Shown: piece by piece, positions 35,182 through 43,480 of the stretch
How positions within the stretch are numbered: the stretch's first letter is position 1
Layout of the letters: each line of letters starts with the position of its first letter
Position numbers and translations under genes: made by a program
The notes under the pieces: generated by a model
The model's input: the letters and a program-made list of their open reading frames with translations, nothing else
Told to the model about the DNA's origin: nothing
The model's database searches: none
Source: an uncultured Paracoccaceae bacterium
GTDB taxonomy: Bacteria > Pseudomonadota > Alphaproteobacteria > Rhodobacterales > Rhodobacteraceae
Direction of reading: 5' to 3'
NCBI GenBank assembly: GCA_937920555.1
Contig: CAKZTM010000024.1
Span: 1-64,000, forward strand
DNA length: 64,000 nucleotides

Positions 35182-35294
35182 GAGTTATCCCCAGTAAATT
35201 AACGGTTCCGGTGTGATTATCGCACTCTATAAATGCTGCGACTGCGAAAGGCGATAGGGCGGGCAAAAATGTTGTTCAAACATATGGTTGCGAC

Positions 35295-35321
35295 AAAAAA
35301 AACGCCCTCACGAAGAGGGCG
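35295..35321 (-). terminator. Intrinsic terminator of the predicted sRNA
   Basis: A 7-bp GC-rich stem (35303-35309 with 35315-35321, 5-nt loop) is followed on the minus strand by an uninterrupted run of eight Ts. It is about 115 bases upstream of the bdhA start, so it does not terminate bdhA. It might also shield bdhA from read-through. Confidence 0.88.
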
Positions 35322-35369
35322 CTAGTTATTGAGGCAGGTTTCATACAGGCAAGAAACCTATCGAGCAGT
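35295..35369 (-). ncRNA. Probable small RNA (about 75 nt)
   Basis: A minus-strand unit with no reading frame. After a sigma70-like promoter (35376-35404) the predicted RNA starts near 35369. It forms a stem-loop from AGGTTTC and GAAACCT (7 bp, 10-nt loop), and ends in the stem CGCCCTC/GAGGGCG followed by eight Ts. No minus-strand gene lies upstream that this terminator could serve: the next gene to the right, at 35480, runs the other way. Promoter, compact fold and strong terminator together fit an independent trans-acting sRNA. I do not recognise a named family. Confidence 0.6.
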
Positions 35370-35375
35370 GAGATT

Positions 35376-35404
35376 GTTATACGAAATCAGCGCATCTGCG
35401 CCAA
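35376..35404 (-). promoter_or_regulatory. Sigma70-like promoter of the predicted sRNA
   Basis: On the minus strand TTGGCG (35404-35399) and TATAAC (35381-35376) are separated by 17 bases, the optimal spacing. A small palindrome GCGCA/TGCGC overlaps the -35 edge and spacer and could be an operator. Confidence 0.5.
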
Positions 35405-35443
35405 GAAGAAATTTCAACTCGGTAAAATTCGCGTTAGGCTTTG

Positions 35444-35458
35444 TTAAGATTTCATTAA
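35444..35458 (+). promoter_or_regulatory. CtrA-type box (TTAA-N7-TTAA)
   Basis: Exact match to the alphaproteobacterial CtrA consensus TTAA-N7-TTAA, 22 bases before the solute-binding protein start. The local sequence is AT-rich, so a chance match is possible. Confidence 0.3.
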
Positions 35459-35479
35459 ACCGACACGGGAGATGTTGAG

Positions 35480-37282
35480 ATGTTAGCACCGAGGTTGAGC
35501 CGCCTTTTCACCGCAGCTTTGATTGCCGTATTGCCTGCCACGTTGAGTGCAGAGCCACGCCATGGCATCGCCATGTATGGCGAGCCGCAATTGCCGCAGG
35601 GGTTCACGTCACTGCCTTATGCCAATCCAGACGCGCCCAAAGGGGGGCGGATCGTATCGGGTGAGACCGGTAGTTTTGACAGTCTCAATCCGCATATCCG
35701 CAAAGGGCAAGTTCCGTGGCAATTGCGCTTTTTGGCTTATGAAAGTCTGATGGGCCGCAGTTGGGATGAGCCGTTTAGCCTCTATGGGCTACTCGCTGAG
35801 ACGATTGATGTTGATGAGGCGGGCACTTGGGTTGAGTTTCAGCTTCACCCCGATGCCAAGTTTTCCGACGGCACGCCTGTAACTGTGGAGGATGTGCTGT
35901 GGTCTTACGAGACTTTGGGCACAATCGGTCATCCGCGCTATCAAGGCGCGTGGAAAAAGATTGAAAAGGCGGAGGCCGTGGGTGAGCGCGGTGTTCGGTT
36001 CACCTTCAATGTGGCGGACCGCGAATTGGCATTGATCATGGGGCTGCGTCCGATCCTCAAAAAGGCTCAGTGGGAGGGTAAAGATTTCGCCGAGAGCGGG
36101 ATTGATCAAGTGCCTATCTCATCGGCTCCTTATGTCATCGATGATTTTGAGGCGGGGCGGTTTGTGTCCCTCAAGCGCAATCCCGATTATTGGGGGGCGG
36201 ATATTCCGTTTCGCCGGGGCACCAACAATATCGACGAGATCCGTATGGAATTTTATGCTGATGGTGGTGTAATTTTCGAGGCATTCAAGGCCGGTGCGAC
36301 GGACACGCACCGTGAAACCAATGCGGCCAAATGGGCTGATCAGTTTGATTTCCCTGCTGTGCAAAATGGCGATGTGGTCAAATCTGTGATCCCGCATCAG
36401 CGGCCCACGGGCATGACCGGTTTTGTTTTCAACACCCGCCGCGATGTGTTCAAGGACTGGCGCGTGCGCGAGGCGCTCATTCAGGCGTTCAATTTCGAGT
36501 TTATCAATGACACGATTAATGGCGGGACGAACCCGCGTATTTCCTCGTATTTCGCCAATTCGGTTTTGGGGATGGAAGAGGGGCCTGCGACGGGCAAAGT
36601 GCAGGCGCTTTTGGAGCCGTTCGCGGATGATCTGCTTCCCGGCGCGCTAGACGGCTACACGCTTCCTGTGGCCAAAGATGAGCGTAACCGTGCCAACATC
36701 AATGCCGCGCGCAGTTTGCTGACCGAAGCGGGTTGGACCGTTCAAGATGGTGTGCTCAAGAACAGTGACGGAGAGGTGTTCACCTTTGAGGTGCTTTTGG
36801 GCAATGCCTCGACTGAAAATGAGAGCATCATGAATATTTATGTGGATACGTTGGAGCGTTTGGGGATCACGCCCACGATCGCGCGCGTCGATAGCGCGGT
36901 CTTAAAGGAGCGCGAGACTGCATATGATTTCGATATGGCCTATTACCGTCGTGGGTTGTCGCTGAGCCCCGGCAATGAGCAGCTTCTTTACTGGGGCAAG
37001 GATGGGGTCGAGACGCCCGGCACGCGTAATTATATGGGCATGAACAGTCCAGCGGCGGAAGCGATGATCAACACAATGCTCACATCTGAGAGCCGTGATG
37101 ACTATCTGGCGGCTGTCAAAGCGCTGGACCGGGTGCTGACTTCAGGGCGATATGTGATCCCGATCTGGCACCAGCCGGTCAGCTTTTTGGCCCATAAAAA
37201 GGAGCTGAAATACCCTGAGCGTCTGCCCATGTACGGCGATTGGATCGGTTTTCTGCCCGATGTTTGGTGGGTTGAGGAATAA
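35480..37282 (+). CDS. Family 5 extracellular solute-binding protein (oligopeptide type, YejA-like)
   Basis: A 600-residue periplasmic binding protein with a signal peptide (1-23, ending TLSAEP). HGIAMYGEPQLPQGFTSLPYANPDAPKGGRI and the family-5 signature region FDSLNPHI are near the N-terminus. The C-terminal WHQPVSFLAHKKELKYPERLPMYGDWIGFLPDVWW is characteristic of the YejA-like branch, which delivers peptides (microcin C-like substrates in enterobacteria) to an ABC permease. No permease or ATPase gene follows, as the downstream genes are on the other strand, so it must use transporters encoded elsewhere. A CtrA-type box and an sRNA-like unit lie just upstream. Confidence 0.92.
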   Translation: MLAPRLSRLFTAALIAVLPATLSAEPRHGIAMYGEPQLPQGFTSLPYANPDAPKGGRIVSGETGSFDSLNPHIRKGQVPWQLRFLAYESLMGRSWDEPFSLYGLLAETIDVDEAGTWVEFQLHPDAKFSDGTPVTVEDVLWSYETLGTIGHPRYQGAWKKIEKAEAVGERGVRFTFNVADRELALIMGLRPILKKAQWEGKDFAESGIDQVPISSAPYVIDDFEAGRFVSLKRNPDYWGADIPFRRGTNNIDEIRMEFYADGGVIFEAFKAGATDTHRETNAAKWADQFDFPAVQNGDVVKSVIPHQRPTGMTGFVFNTRRDVFKDWRVREALIQAFNFEFINDTINGGTNPRISSYFANSVLGMEEGPATGKVQALLEPFADDLLPGALDGYTLPVAKDERNRANINAARSLLTEAGWTVQDGVLKNSDGEVFTFEVLLGNASTENESIMNIYVDTLERLGITPTIARVDSAVLKERETAYDFDMAYYRRGLSLSPGNEQLLYWGKDGVETPGTRNYMGMNSPAAEAMINTMLTSESRDDYLAAVKALDRVLTSGRYVIPIWHQPVSFLAHKKELKYPERLPMYGDWIGFLPDVWWVEE

Positions 37283-37318
37283 CACTCTTTCGGAGCGGCT
37301 CACTTGGGCCGCTCTGAG

Positions 37319-38083
37319 CTAGTTGAGGGATGTCTTGGAGGCGGCTTTGCCAGCCTCGTTCAAATGTCGGATTTTCGTAGTATATGTTTCGATATCCTCA
37401 ATAAAGGACAGCAGCGTTTGCCCGTAGGATTGTAAATTCTGGGCGTCTGGGTGGTCTTTGGATGTGGTGTTTTGGTTGGGCCGGTTTTCAGTCGCTGTGC
37501 CCATCTCTTCCAACATCAGCGACAATGCAGGTTTCATGTCCGCGATGCAGTCCTTGGCGAAGCTTTCCAGAGCCTTGTCGAGATCACTTTGAAGTTTCCG
37601 CGCTTCGACCAAACCCGTCGCCAGTTTGGCTTTTTCGACCGCATTGACCACTGCGCGGGTCAAGGAGGCGGGGGCCATTGTATCCTTGGTCATGTAGTCA
37701 CAGCAGCCGCGTTTTAGCGCCTCCACCACCACATTCGCATTGCGATTTCGCGAGATCATGATGGCGCTGGTATGAAGATTTAGCGGGGTGGCGCGGATAA
37801 TGTCCACGGCATCCAGCCCAGTGCCGTCCTTGAGCTGATAGTCCACGAATATTACGTCGTATTTCCTCAAGCCGATAGCATCGCGCAGCTCGGTCAGGGT
37901 GGTCACCTCTGTCAGGTCTAGGCCAAGACTGGTGCGCTCAAGTTCCCGGCGCATGCGTTTGCGGTCGAAGGCACTGCCATCGACCACCAAGGCGGCCATT
38001 GCGGCAGGTGCTGCGCCTTGATCGTTATCGTCGGGTTGCTCCATCGCTGAGCCGTCGCCAATATCTGCGTGTTTCATCGTCAT
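37319..38083 (-). CDS. Stand-alone receiver-domain protein with C-terminal helical extension
   Basis: A protein of about 254 residues with one CheY-like receiver (residues about 30-150) and no recognised output domain. The phospho-acceptor Asp is near residue 81 in IFVDYQLKDGTGLDAV, with Ser in AIMISRN and Lys in YMTKD. The second Asp of the usual acidic pair is Gly here (VVDGSAF), which may weaken Mg binding. A helical tail follows (about 160-254), possibly coiled-coil. The start is uncertain. ATG 38083 has GGGGGG eight bases away, but a TTG at 38179 overlaps the upstream stop (TTGA) and would add 32 residues. It is paralogous to the preceding gene. Confidence 0.75.
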   Translation of the reverse strand: MTMKHADIGDGSAMEQPDDNDQGAAPAAMAALVVDGSAFDRKRMRRELERTSLGLDLTEVTTLTELRDAIGLRKYDVIFVDYQLKDGTGLDAVDIIRATPLNLHTSAIMISRNRNANVVVEALKRGCCDYMTKDTMAPASLTRAVVNAVEKAKLATGLVEARKLQSDLDKALESFAKDCIADMKPALSLMLEEMGTATENRPNQNTTSKDHPDAQNLQSYGQTLLSFIEDIETYTTKIRHLNEAGKAASKTSLN

Positions 38084-38175
38084 ATCCATTTCCCCCCGAC
38101 TGACTTGTGCGCCAGAAACATTTATTTTTGATGATGTCTCATTCGAATTGCTCACGCGACGTTCGGTGGCCGGGG

Positions 38176-38691
38176 TCAAAGTGATATTTTATGCGTTGCT
38201 TGTGCGTGATGGGTTGGGGGCAAAAGTTCGCCGTCAATTTTGAGGTCGCTTGTCTGTAATGCCCGCAAAATTGCGTTTTTCAAGCTGGCGCGCGTGACAT
38301 CGCATTTTTGCAAATATTCGACATTGTGGGCGTGGCGACGTATGGGGGCGGTATCTATTGCCGGGGAAGCTGACAGCATCAAGGTTGCAGATCCTTTGCT
38401 GTCTGGCCGGGAAAAGATGATATCAAGCGCGTCGTCCCCGGTCCCATCGGGCAGCAAGAAATCCACCAGTATGAGCTGATACGCGGTTTGGTTCAGTTGG
38501 TCGTGCAGTTGATCCACGCTTGCGATTTCGTCCACGTCTACGCCGATGAACGTTCTTTGCAACTCACGGCGTAAAAGGGACCGATAAAATGCGGTATCGT
38601 CGATAATCAAAGCGCGGCATGGATCAATATTGGCCGCAAATAGGGCCCTATCCCCCGAACGCGTGTCGTCTTCGGTCATTTGTGTGCTCAT
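38176..38691 (-). CDS. Stand-alone receiver-domain response regulator
   Basis: A 171-residue protein with one receiver domain (about 25-145) and short flanking tails. The acidic pair is in LIIDDTAFYRS, the phospho-acceptor Asp77 in LILVDFLLPDGTGDDAL, Ser in LMLSAS and Lys in YLQKCD. It shares the unusual RRELQRT and VDF/Y-x-L-x-DGTG-x-DA-x-DII pattern with the next gene, so the two arose by tandem duplication. There is no kinase nearby and no DNA-binding domain, which suggests a phosphorelay or protein-protein switch. Confidence 0.8.
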   Translation of the reverse strand: MSTQMTEDDTRSGDRALFAANIDPCRALIIDDTAFYRSLLRRELQRTFIGVDVDEIASVDQLHDQLNQTAYQLILVDFLLPDGTGDDALDIIFSRPDSKGSATLMLSASPAIDTAPIRRHAHNVEYLQKCDVTRASLKNAILRALQTSDLKIDGELLPPTHHAQATHKISL

Positions 38692-38759
38692 TAATACGAC
38701 TCATTCACAACGAGTATAGAGTCACAATCTTAATGAGGAGCGAATGTAATGGTTCAGTA

Positions 38760-39371
38760 TTAAAGCAATAGTTTTACAGCAATTAGGCACATCAAAACGC
38801 CGATGCCCAAGTCCAGTATTCGCCATGCCTTGGCCGATTGCATGATCGGTGCAAGAAGGCGGGCGCCGTAACCCAGTGAGAAGAAAAACACGAATGAGGA
38901 GAGCACGGCGCCGATCCCAAAGGCCCATTTCTGTGCGCCCCAAGGGAATTGCGTGGAAACGGCTCCGATGAGGCCAAGCGTGTCCAAATAGACATGTGGG
39001 TTGAGCCATGTCAGGGCCAAACAGGTCAAGGCCGCGGGCCAAAGCGGGCCGGCTTTGCCTGATGTCACAATACTGGCGTCGCCTTGCCATGCGGCTTTGA
39101 AACGCAATATTGCGTAGCCGATCAAAAAGGCTGCGCCCGCGTAGCGCATAATTTGGGGGAAGAGCGGCCAAAGCTCCACGATTGCCCCAAAGCCCAGCAC
39201 GCCTGCTGCGATCAAAATCGCGTCCGACAGGGCGCAAATCAGGCAAAGGATGAAGACATGTTCGCGTCTCAGTCCTTGTCGTAAGACGAACGCATTTTGT
39301 GCGCCAATCGCCAATATCAGCACGAAAGCGGTGCTAAAGCCGGTAAGGGCGGCGGTCAGGGTCAGGTTCAC
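38760..39371 (-). CDS. LysE/ArgO-family amino acid exporter
   Basis: A 203-residue inner-membrane protein with about five to six hydrophobic segments (residues about 6-26, 38-66, 70-88, 108-130, 145-170, 180-200). The family signature is LAIGAQNAFVLRQGLRREHVF near the N-terminus, followed by LTWLNPHVYLDTLGLIG. The NAFVLRQG and NPHVYLDT motifs are those of ArgO/LysE, which export arginine or lysine. Its start overlaps the DUF502 gene by 4 bp (ATGA), so the two are co-translated. No LysG/ArgP regulator is adjacent. Confidence 0.92.
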   Translation of the reverse strand: MNLTLTAALTGFSTAFVLILAIGAQNAFVLRQGLRREHVFILCLICALSDAILIAAGVLGFGAIVELWPLFPQIMRYAGAAFLIGYAILRFKAAWQGDASIVTSGKAGPLWPAALTCLALTWLNPHVYLDTLGLIGAVSTQFPWGAQKWAFGIGAVLSSFVFFFSLGYGARLLAPIMQSAKAWRILDLGIGVLMCLIAVKLLL

Positions 39372-40090
39372 GCGGCGGTTTTGGGTGTTTGTCTGGCGGT
39401 GACGCGGCGACCTGCTTTGATCTCTTCGGCAGTGGGGGGCACCACCAATCCAGCCGAGATGATCAGTTTGGCTGCGTCTTCCACCGACATATCAAGCATC
39501 ACCACATCTGCGCGGGGCACAAACAGCAAAAACCCGGAGGTCGGATTTGGTGTCGTGGGGAGAAATACGCTGACCATTTGTTCGTGGTCGTCAATCCGGT
39601 CGAGCACTTCGCCCCTTGTCTCTGTGGAGACAAATGCCACTGCCCAAATCCCGTGGCGCGGGTATTGGATCAGGCACGCCTTTTGGAACGAGTTCTGGGA
39701 CTGCGAGAAGATCGTCTCTACGATCTGTTTGACGGCGTTATAGATGGAGCGGACAATGGGTGTGCGGTCCACGAGGCTTTCGCCAAATCGTACCAGTTGC
39801 CGCCCAAAAATGCCTTTGGTGAGCATGCCGATCACGCTGCAAACGATCAAGAAGACCACAACGCCGTATCCCGGCACGTCTGTTTGCAGGTATGTCTCTG
39901 GATTATAGCGGGCTGGGATGAGTGGCACGACCCGGTTGTCGATAAAGGAGACAAAAAGCCAGATCAGGTAGATTGTCATGAAGATCGGCGCCACAACGAT
40001 CAGTCCGGTCAGAAAATTGCTTCTGATCCGTTGCAGCATGGTCAGTCTTTTGGCCCGTTGTGGGCGTGGGGGTTTGGGTCGTCGCGCCAT
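39368..40090 (-). CDS. DUF502 family membrane protein
   Basis: A 240-residue protein starting MARRPKPPRPQRAKRL, with AGGA 6-7 bases upstream. A TTG six bases earlier is the other possible start. Two hydrophobic segments (about 25-50 and 70-92) are followed by the DUF502 core: RTPIVRSIYNAVKQIVETI, KACLIQYPRHGIWAVAFVS, FLPTTPNPTSGFLLFVPR. The function is unknown; homologues are widespread inner-membrane proteins in bacteria and plants. It is translated ahead of the LysE exporter with a 4-bp overlap, which may reflect shared transcription rather than shared function. Confidence 0.88.
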   Translation of the reverse strand: MARRPKPPRPQRAKRLTMLQRIRSNFLTGLIVVAPIFMTIYLIWLFVSFIDNRVVPLIPARYNPETYLQTDVPGYGVVVFLIVCSVIGMLTKGIFGRQLVRFGESLVDRTPIVRSIYNAVKQIVETIFSQSQNSFQKACLIQYPRHGIWAVAFVSTETRGEVLDRIDDHEQMVSVFLPTTPNPTSGFLLFVPRADVVMLDMSVEDAAKLIISAGLVVPPTAEEIKAGRRVTARQTPKTAA

Positions 40091-40337
40091 TTTCAATCCT
40101 ACATCACCGACATAATCTAGGGCGTCGGGTGCTTACTCACAACAGGCCAATCGGGCGAAATTGCGGATTGGGCCTAAGATTTGTCCCGCCGTGACCGTGG
40201 CGGTTTGGTTCTTTGTCGCGGATGTAGCGTCAGCACGTGCCACCGGCAAGGCCTTTGGTGCGGGGATTTGTGTGAAGCGGGCTGGGCGAGTGTGGCTGTC
40301 GGTTCGGTTTGCCTACCGGGCCTAGCGTGGCCCTTTG

Positions 40338-41255
40338 TCAGGTCCGCGCGGTTTGGATCGCTACCGCCAATTGCGCGGCCAGTTTAGCGTTGTTTTTCAC
40401 CAGCGCTATATTGGCGGTGAGTGACGCGCCGCTGCTCAGCTCAAAGATACGTTGCAACAAAAACGGTGTGACGTCTTTGGCTTCGATCCCTTGCGCATCC
40501 GCCTCCGCGATGGCTTGGTCCACAATCGGTCCGATCACACTACGGGGAATTTCATCGGCTTGCGGGATCGGGTTGGTGATGAGTTGACCGCCGGGAATAC
40601 CAAGCGCCGTGCGGGTCAGATGCGCTTGTGCCAGCTCCTCTACCGTATCTGCGCGCAAGGGAGAGGTGAGGCCGCTGTCGCGCGACCAAAAGGCGGGCAG
40701 GGCGTCTTGACCGTAGGTGATCACCGGGACGCCGTATGTCTCCAACACTTCCAGGGTCTTTGGTAAATCCAAGATCGCTTTGGGACCGGCCGCGACGACA
40801 GAGACGGGCGTTTGCGCCAATTCCTGCAAATCAGCCGAAATGTCGAAGGTGTCAGAGGCCCCTTGGTGCACCCCGCCAATGCCGCCGGTCGCAAACACAT
40901 CGATGCCCGCAAGGCGCGCTGCAATCATGGTGGCGGCAACGGTTGTGGCCCCGGTCGCCTGTTGCGCAAGTGCATGGGCAAAATCGGCGCGTGACAGTTT
41001 GCGCACATCCGAAGCTTGAGCCAATTTGGTCAATTGATCCGGCTCTAACCCGATATGGATGGTGCCGCCTAAAACGGCAATGGTGGCAGGTTCCGCCCCG
41101 CCGTCGCGCACGACCGTCTCGACCGTGTGAGCCGTCTCCACGTTTTGCGGATAGGGCATGCCGTGGGTAATGATGGTGCTTTCTAGTGCGACAATCGCGC
41201 GACCGTCTGCCTTTGCCGCCTCAACCGCGTTCGAAAACGCCAGTTTTAGCGTCAT
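40338..41255 (-). CDS. psuG: Pseudouridine-5'-phosphate glycosidase
   Basis: A 305-residue enzyme that splits pseudouridine 5'-phosphate to uracil and ribose 5-phosphate. Signature segments are VALESTIITHGMPYPQNVETA near residue 25, ATIAVLGGTIHIGL, TVAATMIAARLAGIDVFATGGIGGVH (active-site Lys and metal region close by) and SVVAAGPKAILDLPKTLE. Length and order are normal. Its ATG overlaps the psuK stop by 4 bp, so psuK-psuG form the standard pseudouridine salvage operon. No dedicated nucleoside transporter is visible. Confidence 0.95.
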   Translation of the reverse strand: MTLKLAFSNAVEAAKADGRAIVALESTIITHGMPYPQNVETAHTVETVVRDGGAEPATIAVLGGTIHIGLEPDQLTKLAQASDVRKLSRADFAHALAQQATGATTVAATMIAARLAGIDVFATGGIGGVHQGASDTFDISADLQELAQTPVSVVAAGPKAILDLPKTLEVLETYGVPVITYGQDALPAFWSRDSGLTSPLRADTVEELAQAHLTRTALGIPGGQLITNPIPQADEIPRSVIGPIVDQAIAEADAQGIEAKDVTPFLLQRIFELSSGASLTANIALVKNNAKLAAQLAVAIQTART

Positions 41256-42139
41256 AGGTTTGCGCCACCTACATGAGCCGAGGCGACATCTGCCGCATTG
41301 CTAAGACACATGGCCAAATGCTCGCCATTGAGTTCGTAGGCCAAAAAGCCTGCAAGGAATGCATCGCCCGCGCCGGTCACGGATTTAACGGTGGCAGGCG
41401 GCGGGGAGACGGTAATATTGACACCGTCTTTCAACATCGCGGCATCTTTCGCACCGTCGGTGACAATGGCGCCTGCGCCAAGCTCGGCGATGGCGGCGGC
41501 CGCGGCTTTGGCGGTTTTGAATTTCTTACCGCACAGGATTTCGGCCTCGTGCATATTGACGAAAATCGTACCGCCGCGCGATGTGAGCACTGAGCGCATA
41601 CGCTCCGCTTTACCGGGGCTGGCCGGGACAAAGACCATGTTGGCCTTGGCCAGACCTTTGATGTTTAAGACCGCATCAAGCACATCTTCGGGAAGATTAC
41701 CGTCGACAACAACCGTGCCTTCAAACGGCTTGTCGGCAGAGGCCAGATCACCGTTGATCAGCGGGACCAGCAAATCCGCGCCGGTTTTCTCAAGTGTAGC
41801 GCAATCGGCGACGGCCCCGAACACTGTGCCGTCAGATTGCTCGATCGCCAGATAGGTGTCGGTCGCATCATCGACGCGGGTGAGGTAGTGGCAGTTCACG
41901 CCTTTGTCGGACGCGGTTTTATAGAGCAGATCTCCGGGTGCATCACGACCAATAGCTGTGAGCAAGATGCAATCGACTTTTTGCTGGGCCAGCGCAAAAG
42001 ACACGTTCAGGGCAACACCGCCGGGGCTTTGCCGGATTTGGCCCGGTACGTCGTGGCCGGGTTCCATGGCGCGCTCTGTGCGTGCGATGGTGTCCCAAAG
42101 GGCGGAGCCGATGCAGATAACTGGGTGCTGTTGTGTCAT
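41252..42139 (-). CDS. psuK: PfkB-family pseudouridine kinase
   Basis: A 295-residue ribokinase-fold kinase expected to phosphorylate pseudouridine at the 5' position. It starts TQQHPVICIGSALWDTIA. The N-terminal Gly-rich GQIRQSPGGVALNVSFALAQ binds the sugar, and the C-terminal TGAGDAFLAGFLA carries the catalytic Asp and anion hole. The 4-bp overlap with psuG makes the assignment to pseudouridine rather than another nucleoside secure by context. It is the first gene of the unit, and its promoter lies in 42140-42580. Confidence 0.93.
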   Translation of the reverse strand: MTQQHPVICIGSALWDTIARTERAMEPGHDVPGQIRQSPGGVALNVSFALAQQKVDCILLTAIGRDAPGDLLYKTASDKGVNCHYLTRVDDATDTYLAIEQSDGTVFGAVADCATLEKTGADLLVPLINGDLASADKPFEGTVVVDGNLPEDVLDAVLNIKGLAKANMVFVPASPGKAERMRSVLTSRGGTIFVNMHEAEILCGKKFKTAKAAAAAIAELGAGAIVTDGAKDAAMLKDGVNITVSPPPATVKSVTGAGDAFLAGFLAYELNGEHLAMCLSNAADVASAHVGGANL

Positions 42140-42580
42140 ATGATCTGTGGGGGTCTATTGCGGTTTCAAGGTTAGCATGTGCATTAACCATTGAGGCCCA
42201 GAAGGCAAGGACAGAAGTTTTGTGTTGAATGCGTTGAGGGCTTGGGATGCGACCTGTCGGCAAAGTTTCGCCGTGTTGCATGAGCCGTTGTCGTGTTTGG
42301 CGGGGAAGCGCTGAGCGCTTGCGCAATCGAGGGTTGCGCGCCACCGGTCGTCTTATCCCCGGGCGTTGGTCGGGTGATGTTTCGATTCCCCCCCCGTTAA
42401 AGATGCAAGATGCGGTTTTTCAGTCTTGCAAAAGGCCTTCGCCTGCCGTATGCCGCGCGAACCTAAATCCTCAGGCGAGGGTCGGGCCGACGGGGGAGAC
42501 ATCCCCGGACGTCCTCCGGTTGGGCAAGATATCTTGTCCTTCTCCTCGTCCAAGGTTCAAACCGGAAAGGAACTTCTACA
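42140..42580. other. Divergent promoter region psuK / rpsB with structured rpsB leader
   Basis: 441 bases with no supportable gene. Several inverted repeats lie on the rpsB side: GCGCAA/TTGCGC around a 7-nt loop, TGCAAGA/TCTTGCA (about 42403-42429), and CGGGG/CCCCG close to the gene. This is compatible with a structured 5' leader, as ribosomal protein mRNAs often have for autoregulation, but I recognise no named leader motif. A good AAGGAA ribosome-binding site precedes rpsB. Confidence 0.4.
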
Positions 42581-43408
42581 ATGGCTCTTCCAGAGTTCAC
42601 ATTGCGCCAATTGCTTGAAGCAGGCGTACATTTTGGCCACCAAAAGCACCGTTGGAACCCGCGTATGGGGCACTACATCTTTGGTGTGCGCAACGGCATT
42701 CACATTCTCGATCTGACGCAGACTGTTCCACTTTTGGATCAAGCGCTTGCTGCGGCTCGTGAGACAGTTGCCAAGGGCGGCCGTATTCTTTTTGTCGGCA
42801 CCAAGCGGCAGGCTCAGCGGGCGGTTGCGGATGCAGCGGAGCGTTCGGCTCAGTATTACATGAACCACCGTTGGCTTGGCGGGACGTTGACCAACTGGAA
42901 GACCGTTTCGGCCTCTATCCAGCGGTTGGCGCAGTATGACGAAAAGCTCGGTGAAGGCGCAGAAGGTCTGACCAAGAAAGAGCGTTTGGGTATGGAGCGC
43001 GAGCAGGGCAAATTGCAGGCGTCTTTGGGCGGTATTCGCGAAATGGGCGGTGTGCCGGACATGATTTTCGTGATCGATACCAACAAGGAGCAGTTGGCGA
43101 TCCAAGAGGCCAAGAAGCTGGGCATTCCGGTTATTGCGGTTGTGGATAGTAACTCTACGCCGGACGGAATTGATTTCCCGATCCCCGGCAATGACGATGC
43201 GGCCCGCGCAATCACTTTGTACTGCGATTTGATGGCGTCCGCTATTTTGGACGGTATGGCAGAGCAGCTTGGTGCGCGCGGTGTTGATATTGGCGCGATG
43301 GAAGAGGCCCCGGTTGAGGAGGCTGTTGCGGAGGTTGCGGCACCTGAAGCCGCCGAGGAAGCCGCGCCGGCAGATGCGGCCCCGGCTGACGATGCAGCCA
43401 AAAGCTAA
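42581..43408 (+). CDS. rpsB: 30S ribosomal protein S2
   Basis: A 275-residue ribosomal protein with AAGGAA upstream. It starts [28 protein letters not shown], and has [17 protein letters not shown] and [13 protein letters not shown] in the order typical of S2. It has an Ala/Glu/Pro-rich C-terminal tail of about 35 residues ([18 protein letters not shown]-like), as in other Rhodobacterales. It is followed by tsf after 72 bases, the near-universal rpsB-tsf operon, which ends in the terminator at 44461. Confidence 0.98.
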   Translation: MALPEFTLRQLLEAGVHFGHQKHRWNPRMGHYIFGVRNGIHILDLTQTVPLLDQALAAARETVAKGGRILFVGTKRQAQRAVADAAERSAQYYMNHRWLGGTLTNWKTVSASIQRLAQYDEKLGEGAEGLTKKERLGMEREQGKLQASLGGIREMGGVPDMIFVIDTNKEQLAIQEAKKLGIPVIAVVDSNSTPDGIDFPIPGNDDAARAITLYCDLMASAILDGMAEQLGARGVDIGAMEEAPVEEAVAEVAAPEAAEEAAPADAAPADDAAKS

Positions 43409-43480
43409 TCTTACCTAAATTCTGCTGCGCGGGACCATTAAGGCCGCGCGGCAATCTTCTGTTTATATTGGAGAAATGAC

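Noticed and set aside
35295-35321. Terminator belonging to bdhA
   Set aside because: It is upstream of the bdhA start on the same strand, so it would end transcripts before bdhA, not after it.
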